Part shown: piece by piece, positions 1-7,740 of the stretch
Numbering within the stretch: position 1 is the stretch's first letter
Layout: every line of letters starts with the position of its first letter
NCBI RefSeq assembly: GCF_014851675.1
Contig: NZ_JACVAE010000001.1
Coordinates: 62,001 to 126,000 of the forward strand
Direction: 5' to 3'
Origin: Rhizobium sp. ARZ01
GTDB lineage: Bacteria > Pseudomonadota > Alphaproteobacteria > Rhizobiales > Rhizobiaceae
DNA: 64,000 nt
Made by a program: the position numbers and the translations under genes
Notes under the pieces: model-generated
Told to the model about the DNA's origin: nothing
Seen by the model: only the letters and a program-made list of their open reading frames with translations
Databases searched by the model: none

Positions 1-1698
1 CAGCCAGCGCGCCCATTTCCACGACACGGTGACCAGGATCCGCTCGAAAATACGCTGGCCGCGCAAATGGCGAAAGAACGGCGGGCCATCTTCGCAATGC
101 GCCAGATATTTATGCAGGGCGATATAGAGGACCGCTCCGCCGACCATCGCGATCATACTCATCAGGAGCGGCAGGTTTACGCCATGCCAGACGGCGAGGC
201 TGTAGTGGGGTGTTTCAGGGCCGAGCACGGAGATGACGGCGGTGCGCAGGAAGGGGCCGATGGAAAGGCTCGGCACGATGCCGACGATAAGGCAGGCAAA
301 TACCAGGAACTCGACCGGGAAACGCATCCAGCGTGACGGCTCGTGCGGATGCGGATTGGGAATGTCCGTGGGGGGCGGCCCGAAGAAGACCGTGTGGATG
401 AAGCGGATCGAATAGGCGACGCTGAAGGCGCCGGCGACCGTTGCGATATAGGGCAGCGCGCGGTCCAGGATCGAGTCCGCGTGGGTTTCGACCGCCTCGG
501 CAAAGAACATCTCCTTGGATAGGAACCCGTTCAGCAAAGGCACGCCGGCCATCGCAGCGCAGGCAACCATGGCAAGGGTCGCGGTATAGGGAAGGAACCG
601 GTAGAGCCCGCTCAGTTTCTGCATATCGCGCGTGCCGGTCTCATGGTCGATGATGCCGGCCGCCATGAAGAGCGACGCCTTGAAGGTGGCGTGGTTGACC
701 ATATGGAAGATCGCTGCGACGGCAGCCAAGGGGCTTCCAAGGCTGAGCAGCGTCGTGATCAACCCGAGATGACTGATGGTCGAATAGGCGAGCAGGCCTT
801 TCAGATCCCGCTGGAAGATTGCGAAGTAGGCGCCAAGCACGAGCGTGGTGATGCCGGCTGCCCCGACCAGCCAGAACCATTCGAACGTTCCTGACAGCGT
901 GGGCCAGAGCCGCGCGAGCAGGAAGACACCTGCCTTCACCATCGTGGCGGAATGCAGGTAGGCAGAAACGGGGGTGGGGGCCGCCATGGCGTTCGGCAGC
1001 CAGAAATGGAAGGGAAACTGGGCGCTCTTCGTCAGCGCCCCGATGAGGATCAGCGCTAGGGTCGGCAGGTAGAGCGGGTGCGCGCGCACGACGTCACCGG
1101 CAGCGAGTACCCGGTCGAGGTCGTAGCTGCCGACGATGTGACCGAGCAGGAGCAGACCAACCAGAAGACAGAAACCGCCGGTGCCTGTGATCGTCAGCGC
1201 CATGCGGGCGCCGTCGCGGGCGTTGGCATTGTGGTACCAGTAGCCGATCAGAAGGAACGAGAAGATGCTGGTGAGTTCCCAGAAGATCGACAGGAGGATG
1301 ATGTTTCCGGACAGCACCACACCGAGCATCGCTCCCATGAAGGCGAGCAGGAAAGAGAAGAAGCGTGGGATCGGGTCCTCAGCCGACATGTAGTATCGGG
1401 CATAGATGACGACGAGCAGGCCGATGCCCGTCACCAGCATTGAAAACAGCCAGGCGAAGCCGTCCATTCTGAGAGTGAAATTCAGGCCGAGCTCGGGAAG
1501 CCAAGCGATATCGAGGCGGACGATCTTGCCGTTTGTCACCGAAGGGTAAAAGAACGCCGTGACGATCGTCGCCAAAAATGCAACGCTGCCGGCCAAGGCT
1601 GCAGGAAGGCCTCGAGAGGTTGTGCGCAACAACAGGGCGGTTGCAATGCTACCGGCGAAAGGGAGAGCTAGCAGAAATAGCAGAATGGATTCAGGCAT
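1..1698 (-). CDS. phaA: Monovalent cation/H+ antiporter subunit A (MrpA/PhaA), C-terminal part cut by window edge
   Basis: The reading frame is open from an ATG at 1698 to the left edge, so only the first 566 residues are visible. It is a very hydrophobic protein with many membrane spans. The stretch RYYMSAEDPIPRFFSF, followed by a GAMLGVVLSGN segment, is characteristic of the NuoL-like A subunit of Mrp/Pha antiporters, which exchange Na+ or K+ for H+ at the inner membrane together with subunits B to G. These antiporters support pH and salt adaptation; in Sinorhizobium the pha system is a K+ efflux system. The rest of the operon should lie to the left, outside the window. About 190 bases upstream hold no gene and are its likely promoter region. 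A stand-alone complex I or hydrogenase-4 subunit is less likely because of the PRFFSF signature. Confidence 0.88.
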   Translation of the reverse strand, partial: MPESILLFLLALPFAGSIATALLLRTTSRGLPAALAGSVAFLATIVTAFFYPSVTNGKIVRLDIAWLPELGLNFTLRMDGFAWLFSMLVTGIGLLVVIYARYYMSAEDPIPRFFSFLLAFMGAMLGVVLSGNIILLSIFWELTSIFSFLLIGYWYHNANARDGARMALTITGTGGFCLLVGLLLLGHIVGSYDLDRVLAAGDVVRAHPLYLPTLALILIGALTKSAQFPFHFWLPNAMAAPTPVSAYLHSATMVKAGVFLLARLWPTLSGTFEWFWLVGAAGITTLVLGAYFAIFQRDLKGLLAYSTISHLGLITTLLSLGSPLAAVAAIFHMVNHATFKASLFMAAGIIDHETGTRDMQKLSGLYRFLPYTATLAMVACAAMAGVPLLNGFLSKEMFFAEAVETHADSILDRALPYIATVAGAFSVAYSIRFIHTVFFGPPPTDIPNPHPHEPSRWMRFPVEFLVFACLIVGIVPSLSIGPFLRTAVISVLGPETPHYSLAVWHGVNLPLLMSMIAMVGGAVLYIALHKYLAHCEDGPPFFRHLRGQRIFERILVTVSWKWARWL

Positions 1699-1885
1699 CA
1701 GCTGACATAGCGTTCGAATCAGAACCTCTTCATAACATTGAGACTTCACCTCTAGCGCAGAACGGTACCGATTGCGCGCGGAGGGTCTATAAAAATATTG
1801 TTACCTATCAAGGCACTCGTTGCAATCGCAACGGCGGCGATTCGTGCCGCGCGTCTCGATCGACGAGCGGCACGACAAGGTCCGA

Positions 1886-2707
1886 TCAGCGCAGCTTCAT
1901 GTGCCGGTTGACGTCCTTGTAGAGCAGGTAACGGAACTTGCCGGGACCGCCGGCATAGCAGGCCTGCGGGCAGAAAGCGCGCAGCCACATGAAGTCACCC
2001 GCCTCGACTTCCACCCAATCCTGGTTCAGCCGGTAAACTGCCTTGCCCTCGAGCACGTAGAGCCCGTGTTCCATGACATGCGTCTCGGCAAAGGGAATGA
2101 CGGCTCCGGGTTCGAAGGTGACGATCGTCACATGCATGTCGTGGCGCAGGTCGGTCGGGTCGACAAAGCGTGTCGTTGCCCATTTGCCGTCGGTGTGCGC
2201 CATCGGCGCGGGCACAATGTCCTGCTCGTTCGTGAAGATCGGTTCCGGCACGTCGAGGCCCTCGACCCGCTCGTAGGCTTTGCGAATCCAATGGAAGCGA
2301 GCGGTTTCGGCACCATGGTTGCGCAGCCGCCAGCCGCTCGACGGCGGAAGGAAGGCGAACCCGCCGGGGGTGAGGACGTGCAGGCGCCCGCCGAGCTCGA
2401 CCGTCACCTCGCCTTCCATGACGAAGAGCGCGCCTTCGGCTGCCGGATCCAGTTCCGGCTTGTCGCTGCCGCCGCCGGGGGCGACTTCCATGATGTATTG
2501 CGAGAACGTTTCCGCAAAACCGGAAAGCGGACGCGACAGGACCCAGAGGCGGGTATTGTCCCAGAAGGGCAGGTAGCTTGTGACGATATCCATCATCACG
2601 CCCTTCGGGATGACCGCATAGGCTTCGGTAAAGACAGCCCGTCCTGTCAGAAGTTGCGTCTGCTCTGGAGCGCCGCCCTTCGGTGCGAAGTAGGTCCGTT
2701 CAGTCAA
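1886..2707 (-). CDS. allE: (S)-ureidoglycine aminohydrolase (bicupin, AllE/UGHY type)
   Basis: This cytosolic enzyme converts (S)-ureidoglycine to ureidoglycolate and ammonia in purine/allantoin degradation. The protein has two cupin domains, at about residues 50-125 and 185-270. The C-terminal cupin carries the Mn-ligand pattern of the family, E-T-H-x3-H (in ETHVMEH) and a later Gln in CPQACYAGG. The frame is open further upstream to a GTG at 2752. I prefer the TTG at 2707 because a GGGAG ribosome-binding site lies 7-8 bases before it and the extra 15 residues look non-conserved. It is divergent from xdhC, so urate formation and allantoin use sit side by side. The start is uncertain; the function is well supported. 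Confidence 0.85.
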   Translation of the reverse strand: MTERTYFAPKGGAPEQTQLLTGRAVFTEAYAVIPKGVMMDIVTSYLPFWDNTRLWVLSRPLSGFAETFSQYIMEVAPGGGSDKPELDPAAEGALFVMEGEVTVELGGRLHVLTPGGFAFLPPSSGWRLRNHGAETARFHWIRKAYERVEGLDVPEPIFTNEQDIVPAPMAHTDGKWATTRFVDPTDLRHDMHVTIVTFEPGAVIPFAETHVMEHGLYVLEGKAVYRLNQDWVEVEAGDFMWLRAFCPQACYAGGPGKFRYLLYKDVNRHMKLR

Positions 2708-2945
2708 CTCAGGTCTCCCGGTATGTTTCAAGACTTCGACGTATCGTGCCACCTGATCGATAGCGCAATCCCCGTGAAAATGCAGTCACATCTTGTCGAT
2801 GCTCGACATGTGCCGTGCCCCCATGAGCGATGGCCCTATGGCGGTGGCGAACGTTGCGGATTATCGTATCCGACGTGCATCGATGCGTCGGCCGCGCGCG
2901 AGTTCATTTTGATGGCAACCGCGAGGCTGCGAAGAGTGGCAAGGA

Positions 2946-3800
2946 GTGAGGCGATTGGCTGCCGCGCCTGAAAATCTAAGGGACTTTCTGTGCGAGGAAC
3001 CGGACTGCATCCTTGTCGAGGTGACCGGTGCGGATGGCTCGACACCGCGCGACACGGACGCTTGGATGCTGGTTTCGAGCAGCCGCACCTTTGCAACGAT
3101 CGGCGGTGGCCAGCTTGAGTACATGGCAATCGACCATGCGCGCCGTGCATTGCGTCAAGGCCGGCCCGCAGCGTCGATGACGATCCCACTCGGGCCGGAG
3201 ATCGGCCAGTGCTGCGGCGGCCGCGTCAAGCTCGCTTTCGCAAATGTGACTGAAGGCACGGCAAAGGAACTGATCGCCCGCAACGACTCTGACGTTGCGG
3301 GCCGGCCGCATGTCTATATTTTTGGTGCCGGCCATGTCGGTCGCGCGCTTGCCCTGACCTTGTCTCTGACGCCCGTCCGCACGGTGCTCATCGATACCCG
3401 CGAGAAGGAACTGTCAGCCTTTCACGTGCCCGCCGTGGAGACCTGTCTGACGCCGATGCCGGAGGCTGTCGTGCGCGATGCCCCGCCCGGCAGCGCATTC
3501 GTCATCCTTACCCACGACCATGCGCTCGATTTCCTCATCGCCGCCGAAGCGCTACGGCGGGGCGATGCGGCCTATGTCGGCATGATCGGATCGAAGACGA
3601 AGCGCGCGACCTTCAAGAATTGGCTGTTTCGCGAAATTGGTTGCCCCGAGCTTTTCGACCATCTCGTCTGCCCGATCGGCGGGACAGCCGTGAAGGACAA
3701 GCGACCAACGGTGATTGCGGCCCTTGCCGCTGCGGAGATCCTGACCGCGCTGCTCGTCCCATCCCGAGCGGCCATTTGCAACGAACTGTCCAGAACCTGA
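2946..3800 (+). CDS. xdhC: Xanthine dehydrogenase accessory protein XdhC
   Basis: XdhC binds molybdenum cofactor, promotes its sulfuration and inserts it into xanthine dehydrogenase. The N-terminal XdhC/CoxI domain includes IGGGQLEYMA and PLGPEIGQCCGG, whose paired cysteines are typical of the family. A C-terminal Rossmann domain begins with VYIFGAGHVGRAL at about residue 120 and contains GMIGSKTKR. Length (284 aa) is normal. The frame opens with GTG at 2946, but AAGGAG at 2941-2946 overlaps that codon and is ideally spaced (8 bases) from an in-frame TTG at 2955, which may be the true start. The xdhA and xdhB genes are not in the window. The divergent neighbour allE supports a role in purine catabolism. 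Confidence 0.9.
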   Translation: MRRLAAAPENLRDFLCEEPDCILVEVTGADGSTPRDTDAWMLVSSSRTFATIGGGQLEYMAIDHARRALRQGRPAASMTIPLGPEIGQCCGGRVKLAFANVTEGTAKELIARNDSDVAGRPHVYIFGAGHVGRALALTLSLTPVRTVLIDTREKELSAFHVPAVETCLTPMPEAVVRDAPPGSAFVILTHDHALDFLIAAEALRRGDAAYVGMIGSKTKRATFKNWLFREIGCPELFDHLVCPIGGTAVKDKRPTVIAALAAAEILTALLVPSRAAICNELSRT

Positions 3801-4141
3801 CCCAGAATCGTTCGGCGAGGTGTTCGTCATCTCGTCTCGCATTCCAGTGGCTTTGGGTGGGATCTGCAGCACCGATCGCAACCGATCGTTCTTGTTCGCA
3901 CCTCCCCGACCTCCAATTGACAAATGCGGTAGCGCGCAGAATTTCGTGGATTAGCGCCGAGTTGTCGCCGCTCACCGGACATGAGAACATAGGAATGCCG
4001 GATTTGGACGGTGATTCTCGCCGCCCATTGTGTGGCAGGGCAAGGAACTGGGCACGACGCGTGCTTCGGGGTTGAGGCGGACAGCCGCAGCCTTTAGGAG
4101 GGAGCGGGGCCAACGTCGAACTTGCCGGAGACGGGTGAACT
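3801..4141. other. Gene-free stretch between xdhC and the J-domain gene
   Basis: I find no convincing coding region; the open frames here only continue out-of-frame shadows of xdhC. A TTGACA at 3917-3922 could be a -35 element for the downstream gene, but no good -10 follows at the right distance. A purine-rich AGGAGGGAG stretch lies near 4096. Confidence 0.5.
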
Positions 4142-4729
4142 GTGATCGATCCCTATGACATCATCGGCGTCGCGCGCGATGCCAACACGGCCTCGATCAA
4201 GGCCGCCTATCGGCGTCGCGCCAAAACTGCCCATCCAGATTCCGGCGGCGACGTCGACACCTTCGGCAGGCTCAAGGTTGCCTATGAGCTGCTGCTCGAT
4301 CCCGTGCGGCGGAAGGTCTACGACGATACCGGCTATGATCCGCAGCTTGCGGACACCAAGGATCTCAAGGGCCTGATGGTGCTTGAGAAACTGATCAACG
4401 AGGTCATCCTCGACGAGCGCGAGCCAGGCAGCTTCGATCCGATCGCGACGATCCGCCGAAAGCTGACCAACGAGATCGTCAACGCGCGCTTCCACATCAT
4501 GGAGATGGAACGTCACCGCGCCCGTATCCGCAACCATATGGATCGCGTCGGCAAGCGGCCCAATACGGACGTGTTCGGCAGCATGCTACGCGCCCGCAGC
4601 GAGGCGATCGCCGAGGCCATCGAAAAGGCCGAGGCGCAGATCAAGGACATCGAACAGGCCTACGGCATGCTCGACGGCTATTCGTACGAAGTCGAAGTCG
4701 AGATCGAAACGCGAAGTGCTGCGGAATAG
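4142..4729 (+). CDS. J-domain (DnaJ-like) protein
   Basis: Residues 4-65 form a J domain: DPYDIIGV at the start, helix II rich in Lys/Arg (KAAYRRRAK) and the invariant HPD at residues 31-33, which activates Hsp70 ATPase. There is no Gly/Phe linker, zinc-finger or client-binding region of a full DnaJ. The remaining 130 residues are charged and helical and probably coiled coil (IAEAIEKAEAQIKDIEQAYG), ending in an acidic tail. This suggests a small dedicated co-chaperone. The start is GTG at 4142. It is followed by a palindromic element and then convergent spoVR, so it is probably a single-gene unit. The partner client is unknown. Confidence 0.85.
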   Translation: MIDPYDIIGVARDANTASIKAAYRRRAKTAHPDSGGDVDTFGRLKVAYELLLDPVRRKVYDDTGYDPQLADTKDLKGLMVLEKLINEVILDEREPGSFDPIATIRRKLTNEIVNARFHIMEMERHRARIRNHMDRVGKRPNTDVFGSMLRARSEAIAEAIEKAEAQIKDIEQAYGMLDGYSYEVEVEIETRSAAE

Positions 4730-4755
4730 GTCGCCAGCCCGCCGCAGACCTAAAA

Positions 4756-4852
4756 GCGCGTCGCGATCTTTCAGATGCGCGCTGGCACTTTAAGTCTTTG
4801 ATTTTTTGCATGTCGTGATCGCAAAACCGCTGCGCACTTTTGCGCGACATGC
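4756..4852. repeat. Rhizobial intergenic palindromic element between two convergent genes
   Basis: Two hairpins are visible. The first pairs GCGCG (4756-4760) with CGCGC (4778-4782), with an inner ATCT/AGAT. The second is a 45-base imperfect palindrome with outer arms GCATGTCG (4808-4815) and CGACATGC (4845-4852) and inner arms CGCAAAA (4820-4826) and TTTTGCG (4838-4844). The layout of a GCGC hairpin, a short AT-rich linker, then a GCATG...CATGC hairpin resembles an intergenic repeat I know from many Rhizobiaceae genomes. It abuts the spoVR stop codon and lies after the J-domain gene, so it may also terminate transcription from both sides. Family membership is from memory, not from a search. 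Confidence 0.65.
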
Positions 4853-6397
4853 TCAGAGGCTGTCCTCATCCGTCGAGCATTCATAGAGCTCTTCGCCGGT
4901 TTCGGCATCGACACCCACGAGGCTGACGTCATATCCCCAGAGGTGGCGGATGTGGCGGAGCGTGGCGTCGCGGCTGTCCTCCTCGAGCAGGATACCGTTC
5001 TTGACATTGTGCTGCAGCCGAAGCTGGCGGTCGCCCAGTAGATCCACGTCCACGACCTGGATGTCCTGCTGGTTGGCGCCGATGTCGTAGTTTCGGGCAA
5101 GCGCTGCGCGGATGGTCTGATAGCCACGTTCGTTGTGAATGGAAGCGACTTCCAGGTAGTTGTCGCCGGCGCTGTCCGTCAGCAGGAACAGCCTGAATTT
5201 GCGGATCAGCGCCGGGCTCAGATACTGCAGGATGAAGGACTCGTCGCGATGGTTCGCCCACGCGTCCAGCAGCGTTGCGCGCCAATCTCCATTTCCTGCG
5301 ATCTCCGGGAACCAATCCCGGTCCTCCTCGGTGGGTTCCGTGCAGATGCGCTGGATATCCTGCATCATTGCAAAGCCGAGCGCATAGGGATTCATGCCGG
5401 AATAGCGGGGGTCGTCGAAACCAGGCTGGAAGACCACGTTTGAGTGGCTTTGCAGGATCTCCAGCATCGCGCCTTCGCTGATCTGATCCTTTTCGAACAG
5501 CCGGTTGACGATCGTGTAGTGCACGAAGGTCGCGCAGCCTTCGTTCATCACCTTCGTTTGCCGTTGCGGGTAGAAGTATTGCGCGATCACACGCACGATC
5601 CGGAGCAGTTCCCGCTGCCATGGTTCCAAAATCAGACTCGTCTTCTCAAGGAAGTAGAGAAGATTTTCCTCCGGCAGGTTCAAAGACTTCTTTCGTTCCG
5701 ATGCGTCCCGTTCGGCCTGTGCCCTGTCATGACCGGTCGAAGACTGCGGCAAGGTCCGCCAGAGATCGTTGAAAGTCTGTTCCTCGTATTCCAACCGCTC
5801 GCGCGCGCGCTCTCGCTCCTTTTCCGATGAAAGGCGTGGTGGGCGTCGGTAACGGAAAACCCCCTGGTCCATGATCGCGTGTGCCGAATCAAGGATCGCT
5901 TCCACCGCCGCCGTTCCGTAGCGCTCCTCGCATTTGGTCACGTATTTCTTGGCGAACTCCATGTAACTGAGGATCGCGCTTGCATCGGTCCATTGCCGGA
6001 ACAGGTAGTTGTTCTTGAAAAAGTGATTGTGGCCGAAGGCGGCGTGCGCAGTGACAAGCGCCTGCATCGCCATCGTGTTCTCTTCCATCAGATAGACGAT
6101 GCAGGGATTGGAATTGATCACGAGCTCGTAGGCGAGGCCGCGGCGCCCCTTGCGATAGAGATGGTCTTCGAAGACGAAGCGCTTGCCGAACGACCAGTGC
6201 TGGTACATCAGCGGCATGCCGACCGAGGAATAGGCGTCCAGCATCTGTTCGGAGGAGATGATCTCCATCTGGTTGGGATAGACGTCGAGCTGGATCTCGT
6301 CGAGCGCGATCGTCTCGATTGCATCATAGGTTCGCGCCAGCGTGTCGAAATTCCAGTCGGAGCTCTGAAACAGCAGCTTTCCGGCGCTTTTCGTCAT
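4853..6397 (-). CDS. SpoVR family protein (YcgB-like)
   Basis: A 514-residue SpoVR-family protein; the name comes from a Bacillus spore-cortex gene, but in Proteobacteria its role is stress- and stationary-phase-linked and biochemically undefined. Family landmarks include an N-terminal FQSSDWNFDTL, EIISSEQMLDAYSSVGMP and GHNHFFKNNYLF, and a conserved core with KVMNEGCATFVHY, an N-E-G-x-A-x3-H arrangement that could bind metal. The frame extends upstream to 6490 by overlapping yeaH. I chose ATG 6397 because it lies 13 bases after the yeaH stop and gives the conserved N-terminus. It is the last gene of the prkA-yeaH-spoVR operon and probably works with the kinase and the VWA-like protein. Confidence 0.92.
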   Translation of the reverse strand: MTKSAGKLLFQSSDWNFDTLARTYDAIETIALDEIQLDVYPNQMEIISSEQMLDAYSSVGMPLMYQHWSFGKRFVFEDHLYRKGRRGLAYELVINSNPCIVYLMEENTMAMQALVTAHAAFGHNHFFKNNYLFRQWTDASAILSYMEFAKKYVTKCEERYGTAAVEAILDSAHAIMDQGVFRYRRPPRLSSEKERERARERLEYEEQTFNDLWRTLPQSSTGHDRAQAERDASERKKSLNLPEENLLYFLEKTSLILEPWQRELLRIVRVIAQYFYPQRQTKVMNEGCATFVHYTIVNRLFEKDQISEGAMLEILQSHSNVVFQPGFDDPRYSGMNPYALGFAMMQDIQRICTEPTEEDRDWFPEIAGNGDWRATLLDAWANHRDESFILQYLSPALIRKFRLFLLTDSAGDNYLEVASIHNERGYQTIRAALARNYDIGANQQDIQVVDVDLLGDRQLRLQHNVKNGILLEEDSRDATLRHIRHLWGYDVSLVGVDAETGEELYECSTDEDSL

Positions 6398-6410
6398 CAC
6401 GATTGCCTTT

Positions 6411-7718
6411 TCACTTGCGCGGCTTGCGGGTGGCGGGCTGTTTGGCAAAGAGCTTCCGGAACACCGGATAAATATCGGCCGGCTTGGCAATCCGGGTCAT
6501 TTGAAAATTGGGAAACTCGCCGTCGATGGTTCGATAGGCCCGCCACAGCGATGTGCCGTTGTCGGTGCGGGCGAAAATCTCGCTTTCGCGCTCGTCGATG
6601 ATCTCGACATAGGCGTAGTACTGGCAAAGCCGCATGACGGCGCTGAGCAGCGTGATGCAACGATCGGAATCGCCGGAAATGTTGTCGCCGTCGGAGGCCT
6701 GGGCGGCGTAGATATTCCATTCGCTGGCGGGATAGCGCGACTCGATGACGCGCAGCATCTCCGCAAGGGCGGTGGATACCATCGTGCCGCCGCTCTGGGT
6801 GCTGTAGAAGAACGTTTCCTCATCCACCTCCCGCGCCTCGTCCGTATGGCGGATGAAAACGATCTCGATGCGCTCGTAGCGCCGCTTGAGGAAGAGGTGC
6901 AGCAGCACGAAGAAGCGTTTGGCGAGGTCCTTCTCACGCTCTCCCATCGAGGCCGACACATCCATCAGGCAGAACATCACAGCACTGGCATTGGGAAGCG
7001 GCTGCTGCTCGAAGCGGTTGAAGCGAATGTCGACCGTGTCAATAAACGGAACACGCCGGCGCCGCCGATCCAGCCAGTCGAGTTCCGCTTTCAGCATCGC
7101 GAGTTGTTCAGCCGCATTGCGCCCCGGCTTCTTCTCCAGCTCCGCGATCTCGGCCAACAAGGCGTCGATTTCCGTTTGCTTCGGACGCCGTAGGGCAATC
7201 CGGCGGCCAAAGCTGTTTCGCATCGTTCGCCCGACATTGATGTTGGTCGGAGAACCGCTCACGGCGAAACCGGCCCGCCGGGATTTGAAGGTCAGCGTTT
7301 CCTTCAGTGAGAGCTTGACCATGTCGGGCAGTTCGAGATCCTCGAAGAAAAGGTCGAGCACCTCGTCGCGCGAGAGGGCGAACTGGAAGTCGTCCTCATC
7401 CTCGCCGGTGCCGGCCCCGCCCTTGCCGCCGCCACCGCCCCGCTGCTTGCGCAGTCGATCGCCTGGGACGAATTCGCGATTGCCCGGCAGTACGCGTTCC
7501 CGCTCGCCGGTGTCGCCTGCGGGCTGGAAGGTCGGCTCGCCGACCCCGCGGGTGGGCATGGAAACGCTGTGTGTCGTGCCGACATCGGCGATGCCGACAG
7601 ATTTAATCTGTTCCTTGACGGCACGCTTCAGTTCCTCCCGCGCCCGCCGCAGGAAGCGTTGCCGGTTGCCGATGCTCTTGTCCTTCGGGTTCAGACGCCG
7701 GTCGATGAAATTCGGCAT
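6411..7718 (-). CDS. YeaH/YhbH family protein (DUF444), VWA-like
   Basis: A 435-residue DUF444 protein. The N-terminus (MPNFIDRRLNPKDKSIGNRQ) is basic and conserved. A glycine-rich linker (RGGGGGKGGAGTGEDED) lies near residue 115. The C-terminal half has a von Willebrand A-like fold with a MIDAS-type motif MDVSASMGE and a downstream TQSGGTMVSTAL. In E. coli yeaH is co-transcribed with the yeaG kinase gene and is needed for survival of nitrogen starvation; its biochemistry is unknown. Here it sits 22 bases after prkA and 13 before spoVR, in the order prkA-yeaH-spoVR, which is strongly conserved and suggests one functional module. Confidence 0.93.
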   Translation of the reverse strand: MPNFIDRRLNPKDKSIGNRQRFLRRAREELKRAVKEQIKSVGIADVGTTHSVSMPTRGVGEPTFQPAGDTGERERVLPGNREFVPGDRLRKQRGGGGGKGGAGTGEDEDDFQFALSRDEVLDLFFEDLELPDMVKLSLKETLTFKSRRAGFAVSGSPTNINVGRTMRNSFGRRIALRRPKQTEIDALLAEIAELEKKPGRNAAEQLAMLKAELDWLDRRRRRVPFIDTVDIRFNRFEQQPLPNASAVMFCLMDVSASMGEREKDLAKRFFVLLHLFLKRRYERIEIVFIRHTDEAREVDEETFFYSTQSGGTMVSTALAEMLRVIESRYPASEWNIYAAQASDGDNISGDSDRCITLLSAVMRLCQYYAYVEIIDERESEIFARTDNGTSLWRAYRTIDGEFPNFQMTRIAKPADIYPVFRKLFAKQPATRKPRK

Positions 7719-7740
7719 GCCCTAGACCCCTCGGTGGGCA

